22,537 nucleotides of DNA from Dysgonamonadaceae bacterium (GTDB taxonomy: Bacteria > Bacteroidota > Bacteroidia > Bacteroidales > Azobacteroidaceae): positions 1 to 22,537 of the forward strand of contig JAISNS010000092.1 of NCBI GenBank assembly GCA_031276105.1, read 5' to 3'. Every line of letters starts with the position of its first letter. Positions within the stretch are counted from its first letter, which is position 1. The translations under genes and the position numbers were made by a program. A model generated the notes under the pieces. The model searched no databases, had not been told where the DNA came from, and worked only from the letters and a program-made list of their open reading frames with translations. Positions 6,797 to 14,317 of the stretch are shown one piece after another.

Positions 6797-9535
6797 ATGA
6801 AACGAAGCGGATTGTTCCTCATTATTGTCATATTATTTTTCCCTGCCGGAATTCCGGTATTCCCGCAAGTTTTCCTGCCGGAGATCACACAGGAAGCTAA
6901 GCCATGGACTCGTTGGTGGTGGCTGGGCAGCGACGTCGATTCCACGAATCTCACTTATAACCTCGAAGCATTAAGTCGAGCAGGTATCGGCGGAGTGGAA
7001 ATTACGCCCGTCTATGGCGTGAAAGGCCGCGAAAATCACAGCATTGACTATCTTTCTCCCGAATGGATGCGCATGTTGGCCTTTACGGAATCGGAAGCCG
7101 GACGTTTAGGTATGCGCGTGGACATGAATAACGGTACCGGTTGGCCGTTCGGCGGGCCGGAAATAAGTTTGGAAGACGCAGCAAGCCGGGCAATTTTTCA
7201 GGAATATGAACTCAAAAGCGGAGAACGCTTAAAAGAACCGCTGACGGTAAAAGACAAAAAACAACAAGGCATCGCTTCCCTTGATAAATTGATGGCTTAT
7301 GCCGCATCGGGCGAAAAATGGGATTTAACCGCTAACGTCACCGGCGAAGGAATCTTGGAATGGACGGCAGGAAAAGACTGTAAGTTGATCGCCCTCTTTA
7401 TCGGAAAAACCTTGCAACGGGTGAAACGGGCGGCGCCCGGCGGACAGGGATATGTCGTAGATCATTTGAATAAAGAAGCCGTCCAACGGTATTTGAGCAA
7501 ATTCGACCGGGCATTCGCTGCAAGCCGAACGCCTTTCCCAAATGCTTTCTTCAACGATTCGTACGAAGTTTACGGCGCCGACTGGACGCCCGGATTGTTG
7601 GCCGAATTTGAGCAAAGACGCAACTACCGCTTGCAGGATTATTTCCCCGAATTGCTGGCCGGCGGCGCTACGGACAGTTCTGCCCGCGTCGTCGCGGATT
7701 ACCGGGAAACCGTCGGCGATATTATAAGGGAACATTTCACTCAAGTCTGGAGCGACTGGGCGCACGCTCATCAGACCATCAACCGGAATCAGGCGCACGG
7801 ATCGCCCGGCAATCTGCTCGATTTGTATGCTTCAGTCGATATTCCCGAATGTGAATCGTTTGGAATTACGGATTTTGACATTCCCGGCTTGCGCAAAGAT
7901 TCCATTCGCAAGCAGAACGACAGCGACCCTGCAATTCTGAAATACGCTTCTTCGGCGGCGCATATCACAGGGAAAAAATATACTTCTTCCGAAACGTTTA
8001 CTTGGCTTACCGAACATTTCAGAACGTCGCTATCGCAATGCAAACCGGAAGTGGATTTGATGTTTGCTTCGGGCGTAAATCATGTCTTTTTTCATGGCAC
8101 AACCTATTCGCCCCAAGACGCTGCATGGCCGGGGTGGAAATTTTATGCTTCGATAGATATGTCGCCGACCAACAGCATCTGGAAAGACGCTCCCGCTTTT
8201 TTCGATTATATCACCCGTGTCCAGTCGTTTCTGCAAAGCGGTCGGCCCGACAACGATTTCCTGCTCTATTTTCCCGTTTACGATATTTGGCACGAAGAAC
8301 GCGGCAACTATTACACCGTTTTTTCCGTCCACGATATGCGCGATCGGTTGCCCGAATTCGGCAAAGCCGTGGAAAAAATCAGGACTTGCGGATTCGATTC
8401 GGATTATATTTCCGACCGTTTCCTGCAAACGTGCACGGTCGAAAACGGCCGCCTGAAAACCGAAGGCGGAAGCCTCTACAAAGCCTTGATTCTGCCATCG
8501 GTCAAACGGATTCCACTCGAAACGCTCTCCCGGATTTACGAATTGGCGCAAGAGGGTGCAACCGTCATTTTTGCAGGCAACTATCCTTCGGACGTGCCGG
8601 GTTTGTTTCGTTTGGAAGAGCGAAGAAAAACTTTCGCCGCACTCACTACCCGTTTGCGCAGCGAACCCGCTGTTATCGAAATCCCTGATTTTACGCCGCT
8701 ACAATCGCTCTTTAGTCCATATAAAGAATCGTTCATCACCGGTTTTGCCGGGCAAATGATCCGGCGCAAGCACGACGAAGGTCATCTTTATTTCTTTAGT
8801 ATGCTGCAAAATAATCCGGTAAACCATTGGGTTGGCTTGGGAACTCCGGCTGCAAGCGCCGTATTTTTCGATCCGATGACCGGCAAGCATGGGAAAGCCC
8901 GTTTGCGGAATAATAACGGCGTTACGGAAGTTTTTATGCAGCTTCAACCGGGCGAATCCATTATCTTGAAAACATTTACGGATAAAAATGTTCAAGCGGA
9001 AAATTGGCTTTATTACCAACCGACCGGAAATAAATGGACGCTGGATACCGGATGGACATTGCGATTCAGCGAGAGCGATCCGCTGGTAAATACGCAGTTC
9101 CAACTTCCGGAACCGGTTTCATGGACGGAATTAGGGAACGATACCCTGAAAATAAACAGAGGTACGGGTTTATACGAAACAACGTTCGAGTTCAACAAAA
9201 AACGCGGCAAAGAATACCGCCTCTCTCTGGGCGACGTCAGGGAAAGCGCCGTCGTGAAAGTAAACGGCAACAAGCTTGGCGTTCTGTTTGTCGTTCCGTT
9301 TGAAATCAATATCGGAGAATGGCTTCAATCAGGCAAAAACACGATTGAGATAGAAGTCACGAACCTTCCGGCTAATCGTATTGCCGATTACGACCGCCGG
9401 GGCGTCGAATGGCGTATCTTTCACGAAATCAATTTCGTAGATATTACGTATAGCAACACGCGCTACGATGTTTGGGAACCGCTTCCTTCCGGATTGTTAG
9501 GGCCGGTTATTATTCGGGAATTAAATACAAAATAA
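6797..9535 (+). CDS. GH106 alpha-L-rhamnosidase-like glycoside hydrolase
   Basis: 912 residues. The signal peptide (GLFLIIVILFFPAGIPVF) predicts export to the periplasm or outer surface. The family signature is at the N-terminus of the mature protein: PWTRWWWLGSDVDSTNLTYN, then a helix and AGIGGVEITPVYG, then MRVDMNNGTGWPFGGPEIS, all typical of GH106. Candidate catalytic acids are the Glu in NDSYEVYG (about residue 256) and in SSETFTW (about 398); this assignment is inferred from conservation and not proven. A C-terminal GH2-like sugar-binding beta-sandwich (about 790-910) carries YETTFEF, VKVNGNKLGV and GLLGPV. GH106 enzymes release terminal L-rhamnose from rhamnogalacturonans. The neighbouring CE12-GH42 gene fits the same pectin-degradation role. 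Spacing and the flanking repeats suggest the two genes were once directly adjacent in one operon. A weak promoter-like TTACTTTG lies near 6762. Base use looks richer in G and C than in the toxin and ATPase genes further right. Confidence 0.85.
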   Translation: MKRSGLFLIIVILFFPAGIPVFPQVFLPEITQEAKPWTRWWWLGSDVDSTNLTYNLEALSRAGIGGVEITPVYGVKGRENHSIDYLSPEWMRMLAFTESEAGRLGMRVDMNNGTGWPFGGPEISLEDAASRAIFQEYELKSGERLKEPLTVKDKKQQGIASLDKLMAYAASGEKWDLTANVTGEGILEWTAGKDCKLIALFIGKTLQRVKRAAPGGQGYVVDHLNKEAVQRYLSKFDRAFAASRTPFPNAFFNDSYEVYGADWTPGLLAEFEQRRNYRLQDYFPELLAGGATDSSARVVADYRETVGDIIREHFTQVWSDWAHAHQTINRNQAHGSPGNLLDLYASVDIPECESFGITDFDIPGLRKDSIRKQNDSDPAILKYASSAAHITGKKYTSSETFTWLTEHFRTSLSQCKPEVDLMFASGVNHVFFHGTTYSPQDAAWPGWKFYASIDMSPTNSIWKDAPAFFDYITRVQSFLQSGRPDNDFLLYFPVYDIWHEERGNYYTVFSVHDMRDRLPEFGKAVEKIRTCGFDSDYISDRFLQTCTVENGRLKTEGGSLYKALILPSVKRIPLETLSRIYELAQEGATVIFAGNYPSDVPGLFRLEERRKTFAALTTRLRSEPAVIEIPDFTPLQSLFSPYKESFITGFAGQMIRRKHDEGHLYFFSMLQNNPVNHWVGLGTPAASAVFFDPMTGKHGKARLRNNNGVTEVFMQLQPGESIILKTFTDKNVQAENWLYYQPTGNKWTLDTGWTLRFSESDPLVNTQFQLPEPVSWTELGNDTLKINRGTGLYETTFEFNKKRGKEYRLSLGDVRESAVVKVNGNKLGVLFVVPFEINIGEWLQSGKNTIEIEVTNLPANRIADYDRRGVEWRIFHEINFVDITYSNTRYDVWEPLPSGLLGPVIIRELNTK

Positions 9536-9547
9536 TGCAGACAAATA
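9526..9547 (+). repeat. 22-bp direct repeat, left copy, flanking vapBC
   Basis: The 22 bases beginning TACAAAATAATG and ending CAGACAAATA are identical to 10111-10132. This copy overlaps the last codons and stop of the GH106 gene and ends one base before the vapC stop codon. Together the copies bracket exactly the vapBC unit with its promoter. Confidence 0.9.
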
Positions 9548-9548
9548 A

Positions 9549-9920
9549 TTACGACAAATTTAACCGAATTAGATTCAGGTTGCTTATTTTCAAAAAATCA
9601 GCATCTGCTGTGATGAGGGGAAAACCAAAATGTATCGCTGTCGCTGCAACAACTGCATCCGGAATTTTAAGTTTGTATGTTTGTTTTAAAGAAATTGTAA
9701 TTTCTTTTATTTCAAATGTTAAAGGGATAATTGTACAGTCGTCTAATAAATGGCGAATGGCGGTAATTTCATCTTGCAAAATACCTTTTTTACCTAACAG
9801 TTCTATTTCAGAAATGACAGACACTGCTATGGAAGACTGTGCTATTCCGGAAACTACCGGATATCCTTCTAACACGTATAATAAAATATTTGTGTCTGCA
9901 AGAAAATCAATCCCATTCAT
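9549..9920 (-). CDS. vapC: PIN-domain ribonuclease toxin, VapC-like
   Basis: 123 residues, the usual size for VapC. Acidic residues that would bind the metal in the PIN active site are present: Asp9 in FLADTNILLY, Glu in SVISEIELLG (about 38), Asp in LKIPDAVVAATA (about 91) and Asp in LITADADFL (about 106-108). VapC toxins are Mg-dependent ribonucleases that cut tRNA or rRNA and are silenced by the cognate VapB. The gene overlaps the end of the upstream antitoxin frame by 14 bp, so the pair is translationally coupled. It is convergent with the GH106 gene, with 13 bp between their ends, and is antisense to any transcript running from GH106 into the GH42 fusion gene. The start is ATG at 9918-9920. 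Confidence 0.88.
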   Translation of the reverse strand: MNGIDFLADTNILLYVLEGYPVVSGIAQSSIAVSVISEIELLGKKGILQDEITAIRHLLDDCTIIPLTFEIKEITISLKQTYKLKIPDAVVAATAIHFGFPLITADADFLKISNLNLIRLNLS

Positions 9921-10068
9921 TGCGTACAGATTTTTGGTATTCCATTCCGTCTATTCCACGTTTCAATTTACCAAAATGTTTTGCAATCGTCTTTTTGCCG
10001 GATTTGTTGATTGTATTGAGCAATTTATCAACATCTTTGACTGTAATTTCTTTTATTTCTATAACCAT
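9907..10068 (-). CDS. vapB: VapB-like antitoxin (53 residues)
   Basis: A small frame starting with ATG at 10066-10068 and ending with TGA at 9907-9909. The product begins MVIEIKEITVKDVDKLLNTI and ends HFGKLKRGIDGMEYQKSVRNE-WD. The C-terminal pattern (FGKLK-GID-YQK-RNEWD) is the toxin-wrapping tail seen in many small Bacteroidetes antitoxins paired with PIN toxins. The short N-terminal part should provide dimerisation and operator binding. The 14-bp overlap with vapC, the order antitoxin then toxin, and a strong promoter directly upstream all support a working type II pair that probably represses its own promoter. Confidence 0.82.
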   Translation of the reverse strand: MVIEIKEITVKDVDKLLNTINKSGKKTIAKHFGKLKRGIDGMEYQKSVRNEWD

Positions 10069-10083
10069 CGTCAAACTTTTTTG

Positions 10084-10116
10084 CAAAGGTAGTAATTATT
10101 TATATAAACGTACAAA
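10084..10116 (-). promoter_or_regulatory. Promoter of vapBC
   Basis: On the minus strand, TTTG (10113-10116), a 21-nt spacer and TACCTTTG (10084-10091) fit the Bacteroidetes consensus. The -33 element lies inside the right copy of the 22-bp direct repeat, so the repeat itself supplies part of the promoter. The vapB ATG begins 15 nt after the -7 box, implying a very short leader. Confidence 0.7.
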
Positions 10117-10132
10117 ATAATGCAGACAAATA
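10111..10132 (+). repeat. 22-bp direct repeat, right copy, flanking vapBC
   Basis: Identical to 9526-9547. It ends 22 bp before the ATG of the CE12-GH42 gene. Removing one repeat copy and the 563 bp between the copies would leave the GH106 stop and the GH42 start about 41 bp apart, a normal within-operon gap. Confidence 0.9.
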
Positions 10133-10154
10133 TAAAAACTTATATATCAATATT

Positions 10155-13004
10155 ATGAATACATCTTATTTTTTCGGCAAACGCAAATCTGCGACAGCGC
10201 TCTGCGCAGGGTTAATTATCTGTTTGTTATTCTTTGGTTTTACGAAACAGGCAGACCGCAAACCTCAATTGATTTTCATCGGCGATTCCACTGTGAAAAA
10301 CGGCTCCGGCGATGGAAGCAACGGTCAGTGGGGCTGGGGAGACCAAATTGCCTGTTACTTCGATACGGCAAAAATCGCAGTCGTCAATCATGCCCGGGGC
10401 GGGAGAAGCAGTCGCACATATATCTCCGAAGGGCTTTGGGATAAAGTATTGGATAACCTTCATCCCGGCGATTATCTCTTGATTCAATTCGGACACAACG
10501 ACACAAGCCCCATCAACGATACCTTACGCGCACGAGGTACTGTCAAAGGGATTGGTGAAGAAACCGAAACAATCGACAATCTGCTCACACATAAGCGCGA
10601 AACCGTACATTCTTTCGGCTGGTACTTGCGCAAATATGTGCGCGACACGAAAGCAAAAGGCGCTACGCCGGTATTGGTGTCGCCCGTTCCGCGCAACAAT
10701 TTCAAAGACGGCAAAATTGTCCGCAACGCAAACACTTACGGCGGTTGGGTAAAGCAAGTAGCTGAAGACGAAAACGTCCCGTTCATCGACCTGAATAACC
10801 GGTCGGCAAACGAATTGGACAAAATCGCGGCTGTGCAGGGAGAAGCAACAATTGATTCCGTTTATTTCTATGGCGACCATACGCATACTTCGCTTGCCGG
10901 TGCACAATTGAATGCCCGTTGCGTTGTAGAAGACATCCGGGAAAATAATCATCGCGGGCTTTCGCACTTCCTGCGTCCGAAAATCAAGCCGGATCGTTTT
11001 TTCAACGAAAAAGACCTGATTACTACCGGAGTATATTATTATCCCGAACATTGGAACGAATCGCAATGGGAAAGAGACCTGCTGAAAATTAAAGAATTGG
11101 GCTTCGAATTTGTTCATTTTGCCGAATTTGCATGGGCGCAAATAGAACCGTCGGAAGGTGTATACGATTTTGCATGGCTCGACCGGGCGGTAAACATGGC
11201 TGCCCGCAATGGCCTGAAAGTCATTATGTGTACCTCCACAGCCACGCCTCCCGTTTGGCTGACGCGCAAATATCCGGAAACGCTGATTGAACATGAAAAC
11301 GGTACGAAAACAGACCATGGCGCCCGCCAACATCCTTCCGTATCCAACAATTATTACCGAAACTATTCCATGAAAATGATTGAAAAGTTAGCGCAACATT
11401 ACGGTCGCGATACACGTATCATGGGTTGGCAATTAGATAATGAACCCCGTCCCAATCGCGATTATGCCCCCGGCGTTCAGCAACGTTTTCGCGATTGGCT
11501 TTTGCGTAAATATCAAACTATCGGCCATTTAAATAAAGCGTGGGGAACCGCTTTCTGGAGTCAAACATACAGTCGCTTCGACGAAATCAATATCCCGCGT
11601 TTTGCCCAAATGTTTATGAATGCGCATCAGATACTCGATTATAACCGGTTTTCGACGGAAGAAATGTCATCCTTCCTTGATGAACAGGCAAAAACCATCC
11701 GGAAATATGCCGGCGAAAATCAATGGATAACAACCAATTACATTCCGGAATACAGCGACGGGCATTTACGGCAAAGCCACGAACTGGATTTCCATTCTTA
11801 CACGCGTTATATGGTATTCGGCGCAAACTACGGCATCGGACGTAAAGGCTACCGTCTGGGGCCGGTAGAGCGGATTGCCAAAGCAAATGATTTTTTCAGA
11901 CCGATCGACGGCATTTATGGCGTCATGGAACTTCAACCGGGACAGGTAAATTGGGGGAAAATCAATCCGCAACCGCTTCCGGGAGCAGTACGACTATGGT
12001 TGTGGCATGTATTTGCCGGAGGTAGCCGTTTCGTTTGCACGTACCGTTACCGCCAACCGGTTTACGGAACGGAATTGTATCATTACGGTATCGTAGGCCC
12101 CGACGGAGTTACGCCTATGCCGGGAGGCTTGGAATATGCTCAATTTATACAGGAAATAAACGATTTACGGAAAAAACAGCTTGCGGAAACAAAAAATCCC
12201 GATGCGTATGAAAAACGCCGTACCGCCATTCTTTACAATCACGAAAACGCTTGGGAAATAGCACGAAACAAACAGACTACCGAATGGAACACGGAACTGC
12301 ACATCGACAAATATTACAACGCGCTGAAAAACTTCGGAGCGCCGGTCGATTTCATTGACGAACGGCAGGATTTTTCAAAATATCCGGTCGTAATTGCGCC
12401 GGCTTACGAAATGATAGACGAGACGCTTGTAAAACGCTGGGAAAACTATGTCGAAGCAGGAGGAAATCTCGTTTTAACTTGTCGTACAGGACATAAAAAC
12501 CGGAACGGACAACTTTTCGAAATGCCTTTCGGAGCGCCGGTTTATCCGTTGATTGGGGCGAAAATAGCTTTTTACGATTTGCTTTTACCGCAAACGCCGG
12601 ATATTATTTTGTTTGACAAGCAGAAATATCTGTGGAGCAGTTGGGGCGAGATTCTTGTCCCTGAAAAAAATACGGAGACTTGGGCAACCTATTCCGGCGA
12701 CTTTTACGAGGGTAGCACGGCCATTTCCCACCGTCGTTCAGGCAAAGGCACGGTAACTTACATCGGCGTAGATTCGCAAGACGGGCGTTTGGAAAAAGCC
12801 GTTTTGAAAAAAATCTATGCCCGGCTGAATATTCCGCTCTCAGACTTACCGCCCGGCCTCCATATTGAATACCGGAACGGATTCGGGATTGCCGTTAATT
12901 ATGCCGATAAAACTTATACTTTACCGTTATCCGGCCATCCGGAGTACCTGATTGGCGGCAAGGAAATTCCTTGCGCAGGAGTATCGGTTTGGGTAAACCG
13001 GTGA
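10155..13004 (+). CDS. Fused SGNH/GDSL acetylesterase (CE12-like) and GH42 beta-galactosidase
   Basis: 949 residues with an N-terminal signal sequence (ATALCAGLIICLLFFGF). Residues about 35-260 form an SGNH esterase like rhamnogalacturonan acetylesterases. Block I is FIGDSTVKNGSG with nucleophile Ser45, then GRSSRTY, block III LIQFGHNDTS, and block V GDHTHTS with the catalytic Asp/His. Residues about 290-945 are GH42: TGVYYYPEHWNESQWERDL, FAEFAWAQIEPSEG, TATPPVWL, acid/base Glu in GWQLDNEPRP (about 430) and nucleophile Glu in GVMELQPGQVNWG (about 592). A beta-galactosidase trimerisation-like region follows and then a short beta domain. The product should remove acetyl groups and beta-linked galactose from rhamnogalacturonan-I. 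Joining the two activities in one exported chain is unusual but the frame is continuous, with no sign of assembly error. It probably formed an operon with the GH106 gene before vapBC was inserted. Confidence 0.88.
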   Translation: MNTSYFFGKRKSATALCAGLIICLLFFGFTKQADRKPQLIFIGDSTVKNGSGDGSNGQWGWGDQIACYFDTAKIAVVNHARGGRSSRTYISEGLWDKVLDNLHPGDYLLIQFGHNDTSPINDTLRARGTVKGIGEETETIDNLLTHKRETVHSFGWYLRKYVRDTKAKGATPVLVSPVPRNNFKDGKIVRNANTYGGWVKQVAEDENVPFIDLNNRSANELDKIAAVQGEATIDSVYFYGDHTHTSLAGAQLNARCVVEDIRENNHRGLSHFLRPKIKPDRFFNEKDLITTGVYYYPEHWNESQWERDLLKIKELGFEFVHFAEFAWAQIEPSEGVYDFAWLDRAVNMAARNGLKVIMCTSTATPPVWLTRKYPETLIEHENGTKTDHGARQHPSVSNNYYRNYSMKMIEKLAQHYGRDTRIMGWQLDNEPRPNRDYAPGVQQRFRDWLLRKYQTIGHLNKAWGTAFWSQTYSRFDEINIPRFAQMFMNAHQILDYNRFSTEEMSSFLDEQAKTIRKYAGENQWITTNYIPEYSDGHLRQSHELDFHSYTRYMVFGANYGIGRKGYRLGPVERIAKANDFFRPIDGIYGVMELQPGQVNWGKINPQPLPGAVRLWLWHVFAGGSRFVCTYRYRQPVYGTELYHYGIVGPDGVTPMPGGLEYAQFIQEINDLRKKQLAETKNPDAYEKRRTAILYNHENAWEIARNKQTTEWNTELHIDKYYNALKNFGAPVDFIDERQDFSKYPVVIAPAYEMIDETLVKRWENYVEAGGNLVLTCRTGHKNRNGQLFEMPFGAPVYPLIGAKIAFYDLLLPQTPDIILFDKQKYLWSSWGEILVPEKNTETWATYSGDFYEGSTAISHRRSGKGTVTYIGVDSQDGRLEKAVLKKIYARLNIPLSDLPPGLHIEYRNGFGIAVNYADKTYTLPLSGHPEYLIGGKEIPCAGVSVWVNR

Positions 13005-13008
13005 CAGG

Positions 13009-13032
13009 ACGGGTGCTTCGCCGCCCGTTTAC
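13009..13032 (+). terminator. Weak terminator-like hairpin after the GH42 fusion gene
   Basis: ACGGGTG (13009-13015) pairs with CGCCCGT (13022-13028) around the loop CTTCGC. Only a broken T run follows (TTTACTT). It begins 5 nt after the stop codon, so it is well placed to end the glycosidase transcript, but the T tract is poor. Confidence 0.4.
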
Positions 13033-13149
13033 TTGTCAACTCAGGCTTATCGCGGAACTTTTGTCGTAAATCCGAAGGATAAATCAAAATCGCCGAAATC
13101 AACGATAACGGAATCGGACGAAAGGGTGCATTTCAAATTGTCGCAGCCG

Positions 13150-13700
13150 TTAAGCGGCGTATCTTGCAGATTTTTTAAGAAAATCGATGACTTTCGACCA
13201 CTGTTTATTCATGGACAATACCCGTAATCGCAGCATGTTCTCAGCGCCCGTCCAGCTCCAGTGTTGTCCGGAGAGTTTCATCCTTTTTGTACTACGGTTC
13301 GATGAGCGGATTCTATAGTGCCGCTCCCTGTAATTCCACATCCCATATTCCGGTACTGATTATACCTCTCACACCATTGCTTTTTTTCGCCTGCATCACG
13401 GGGAAAGGCTTTGTCTGCAAACTGATACAAGTACTCCGGGGCATGATAAAAATCACGGCTCGTACCCAAATGGACGACATATTGCGCGGCAGACAGGTAA
13501 GAGGCATTGCTGTTCGGATTCAGACAGTCGCTTCCCTTGAAGAGGCAGCCGACCTTAACTTCTTTCCCTGGTTCTTTCTCCCGTGTACACAGCATAGACC
13601 ATCTATCTCTACATACAGCACGTCTTCCTTCGATACGGGAAGCAGGATACGTTCCGTCTGTTCCTCTTCCGCCTGCAAAAACGAGTTAGCGTTTTTTTAC
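13150..13700 (-). pseudogene. Degraded transposase (ISKra4/UPF0236-like)
   Basis: Transposase sequence can be followed on the minus strand only by changing frame. About 13596-13690 reads LLPVSKEDVLYVEIDG. A second frame, 13278-13595, continues with TREKEPGKEVKVG and SNASYLSAAQYVVHLGTSRD, later ADKAFPRDAGEKKQWCER, and ends GCGITGSGTIESAHRTVVQKG. A third frame, 13150 to about 13290, gives MKLSGQHWSWTGAENMLRLR and ends FLKKSARYAA. The GSGxIESAHRTVVQK..MKxSGQ pattern is what I recall from ISKra4-type transposases. Two frameshifts and an apparent internal loss after TSRD make it non-functional. It sits at the boundary between the glycosidase unit and the polysaccharide locus and marks past mobile-element activity. 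The family name is less certain than the pseudogene status. No terminal inverted repeats could be fixed. The stretch 13029-13149 holds no recognisable gene. Confidence 0.75.
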
Positions 13701-13732
13701 GTCTATCCTGTGTGGTTGACGTTTCATTTAAC

Positions 13733-13801
13733 TATTCCTATTTATTTTCTTTGTGTTATAAGTATTTTGGCAACAATATTATATTGCTAAAAATAGGAAT
13801 A
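13733..13801. repeat. 11-bp inverted repeat upstream of the polysaccharide promoter
   Basis: TATTCCTATTT at 13733-13743 is perfectly complementary to AAATAGGAATA at 13791-13801, with 47 nt between. It lies between the transposase remnant and the upxY promoter. It could be the remains of an insertion-sequence end, a regulatory site or chance in AT-rich sequence. The rest of 13701-13960 shows nothing else. Confidence 0.35.
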
Positions 13802-13960
13802 AATCATTGATTTATTCCCCGTTTTAACAACACATCTATTAATCAAACAGTAAAGCGCAAAATCGAAAAGTTTCCTTCCGATTTTATGTCTCAATTTACA
13901 AAGACTTTGTTGCAACAGCAGTATAAAAATATGAAAACCTTAATTTTTTTGTTCTATTTT

Positions 13961-13991
13961 TTTGCAAAATAAAAAAAATATCATATCTTTG
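13961..13991 (+). promoter_or_regulatory. Promoter of the surface-polysaccharide operon
   Basis: TTTG at 13961-13964, a 19-nt spacer and TATCTTTG at 13984-13991 match the Bacteroidetes consensus. Transcription should start near 13998, giving a leader of about 380 nt before upxY. No flanking inverted repeats of the kind used for invertible capsule promoters were seen around it. Confidence 0.75.
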
Positions 13992-14020
13992 CGCCGCAAT
14001 AAATAATGAATAGATAAATA

Positions 14021-14317
14021 ATGACATCAATCTCAAAAAGTTTTTTCGATTTTAATCTTTTTAACTTCCAAAGTTTGGAAGTTAGTGTTATTTTATTCGA
14101 GCAAGAGAGCGATGGTCAGATTTACTCCTTGAATTCAAATTCAAATTACGCGCGTACATGTGCGAAATATGATACTTTATTTTTAAATAAGCAAGAAATA
14201 CCTTCTTATTTTAAGAGGTGTTTTGGATGTTTGAAATCATTACAGGTTTCCCTTTTGCGGGAAACCGATAATGATTTTTTTATGTCTGCCGATTTAAAAT
14301 TTATACCGGCTAACTGA
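14021..14317 (+). CDS. Possible 98-residue leader reading frame before upxY
   Basis: The ATG at 14021 lies 29 nt after the -7 box, and the TGA at 14315-14317 falls inside the stem of the second leader terminator. The palindrome is read as NFQSLEV from residue 15, matching NFQTLEV in the leader peptide at 711-815. The rest matches no family I know; it is rich in Ser, Phe, Asn and Leu. A translating ribosome would cover both terminator hairpins, so translation could itself affect read-through. Against a real protein: both hairpins lie within the frame and so constrain its sequence at the RNA level, and no ribosome-binding site is visible. I list it because the two leaders share frame and spacing, not because the product looks like a protein. 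Confidence 0.3.
   Translation: MTSISKSFFDFNLFNFQSLEVSVILFEQESDGQIYSLNSNSNYARTCAKYDTLFLNKQEIPSYFKRCFGCLKSLQVSLLRETDNDFFMSADLKFIPAN
14062..14084 (+). repeat. Palindrome in the upxY leader (copy 2)
   Basis: TAACTTCCAAA and its complement surround a central G, an 11-bp perfect inverted repeat. The inner 21 nt match 750-770 except at the centre (G here, C there). It starts 71 nt past the -7 box. In the leader RNA it would form a hairpin upstream of the two terminators, a plausible place for a recruitment or pause element used by UpxY. Confidence 0.75.
14234..14281 (+). terminator. First intrinsic terminator in the upxY leader (attenuator)
   Basis: AAATCATTA (14234-14242) pairs with TAATGATTT (14269-14277). 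After a two-base internal mismatch, GGTTTCCC (14245-14252) pairs with GGGAAACC (14259-14266) around the loop TTTTGC. The T run continues to 14281. It lies about 240 nt downstream of the promoter and upstream of upxY, with no complete upstream gene to terminate, so it is best read as a regulatory terminator. Confidence 0.8.

Noticed and set aside
8002..8688. Plus-strand frame of 228 residues
   Set aside because: It is the out-of-phase shadow of GH106, very rich in Arg and Phe, without any motif.
9472..10092. Plus-strand frame of 206 residues
   Set aside because: It is antisense to vapB and vapC, whose motifs and overlap are convincing.
13082..13170. Plus-strand segment reading EINDNGIGRKGAF, reminiscent of a histidine-kinase N box
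   Set aside because: It is too short and bounded by nearby stops, with no other kinase motif in any frame.
13287..13790. Plus-strand frame of 167 residues
   Set aside because: It is antisense to the transposase remnant and has no family resemblance.
13733..13991. Invertible capsule promoter of the Bacteroides type
   Set aside because: The only inverted repeat (13733/13791) lies wholly upstream of the promoter and does not flank it.
750..14084. Idea that the two palindromes are recombination sites that invert or delete the 13 kb between them
   Set aside because: Each site is itself palindromic and lies inside a leader at a fixed distance from a promoter. No invertase gene is present, and the leader-element explanation fits better.
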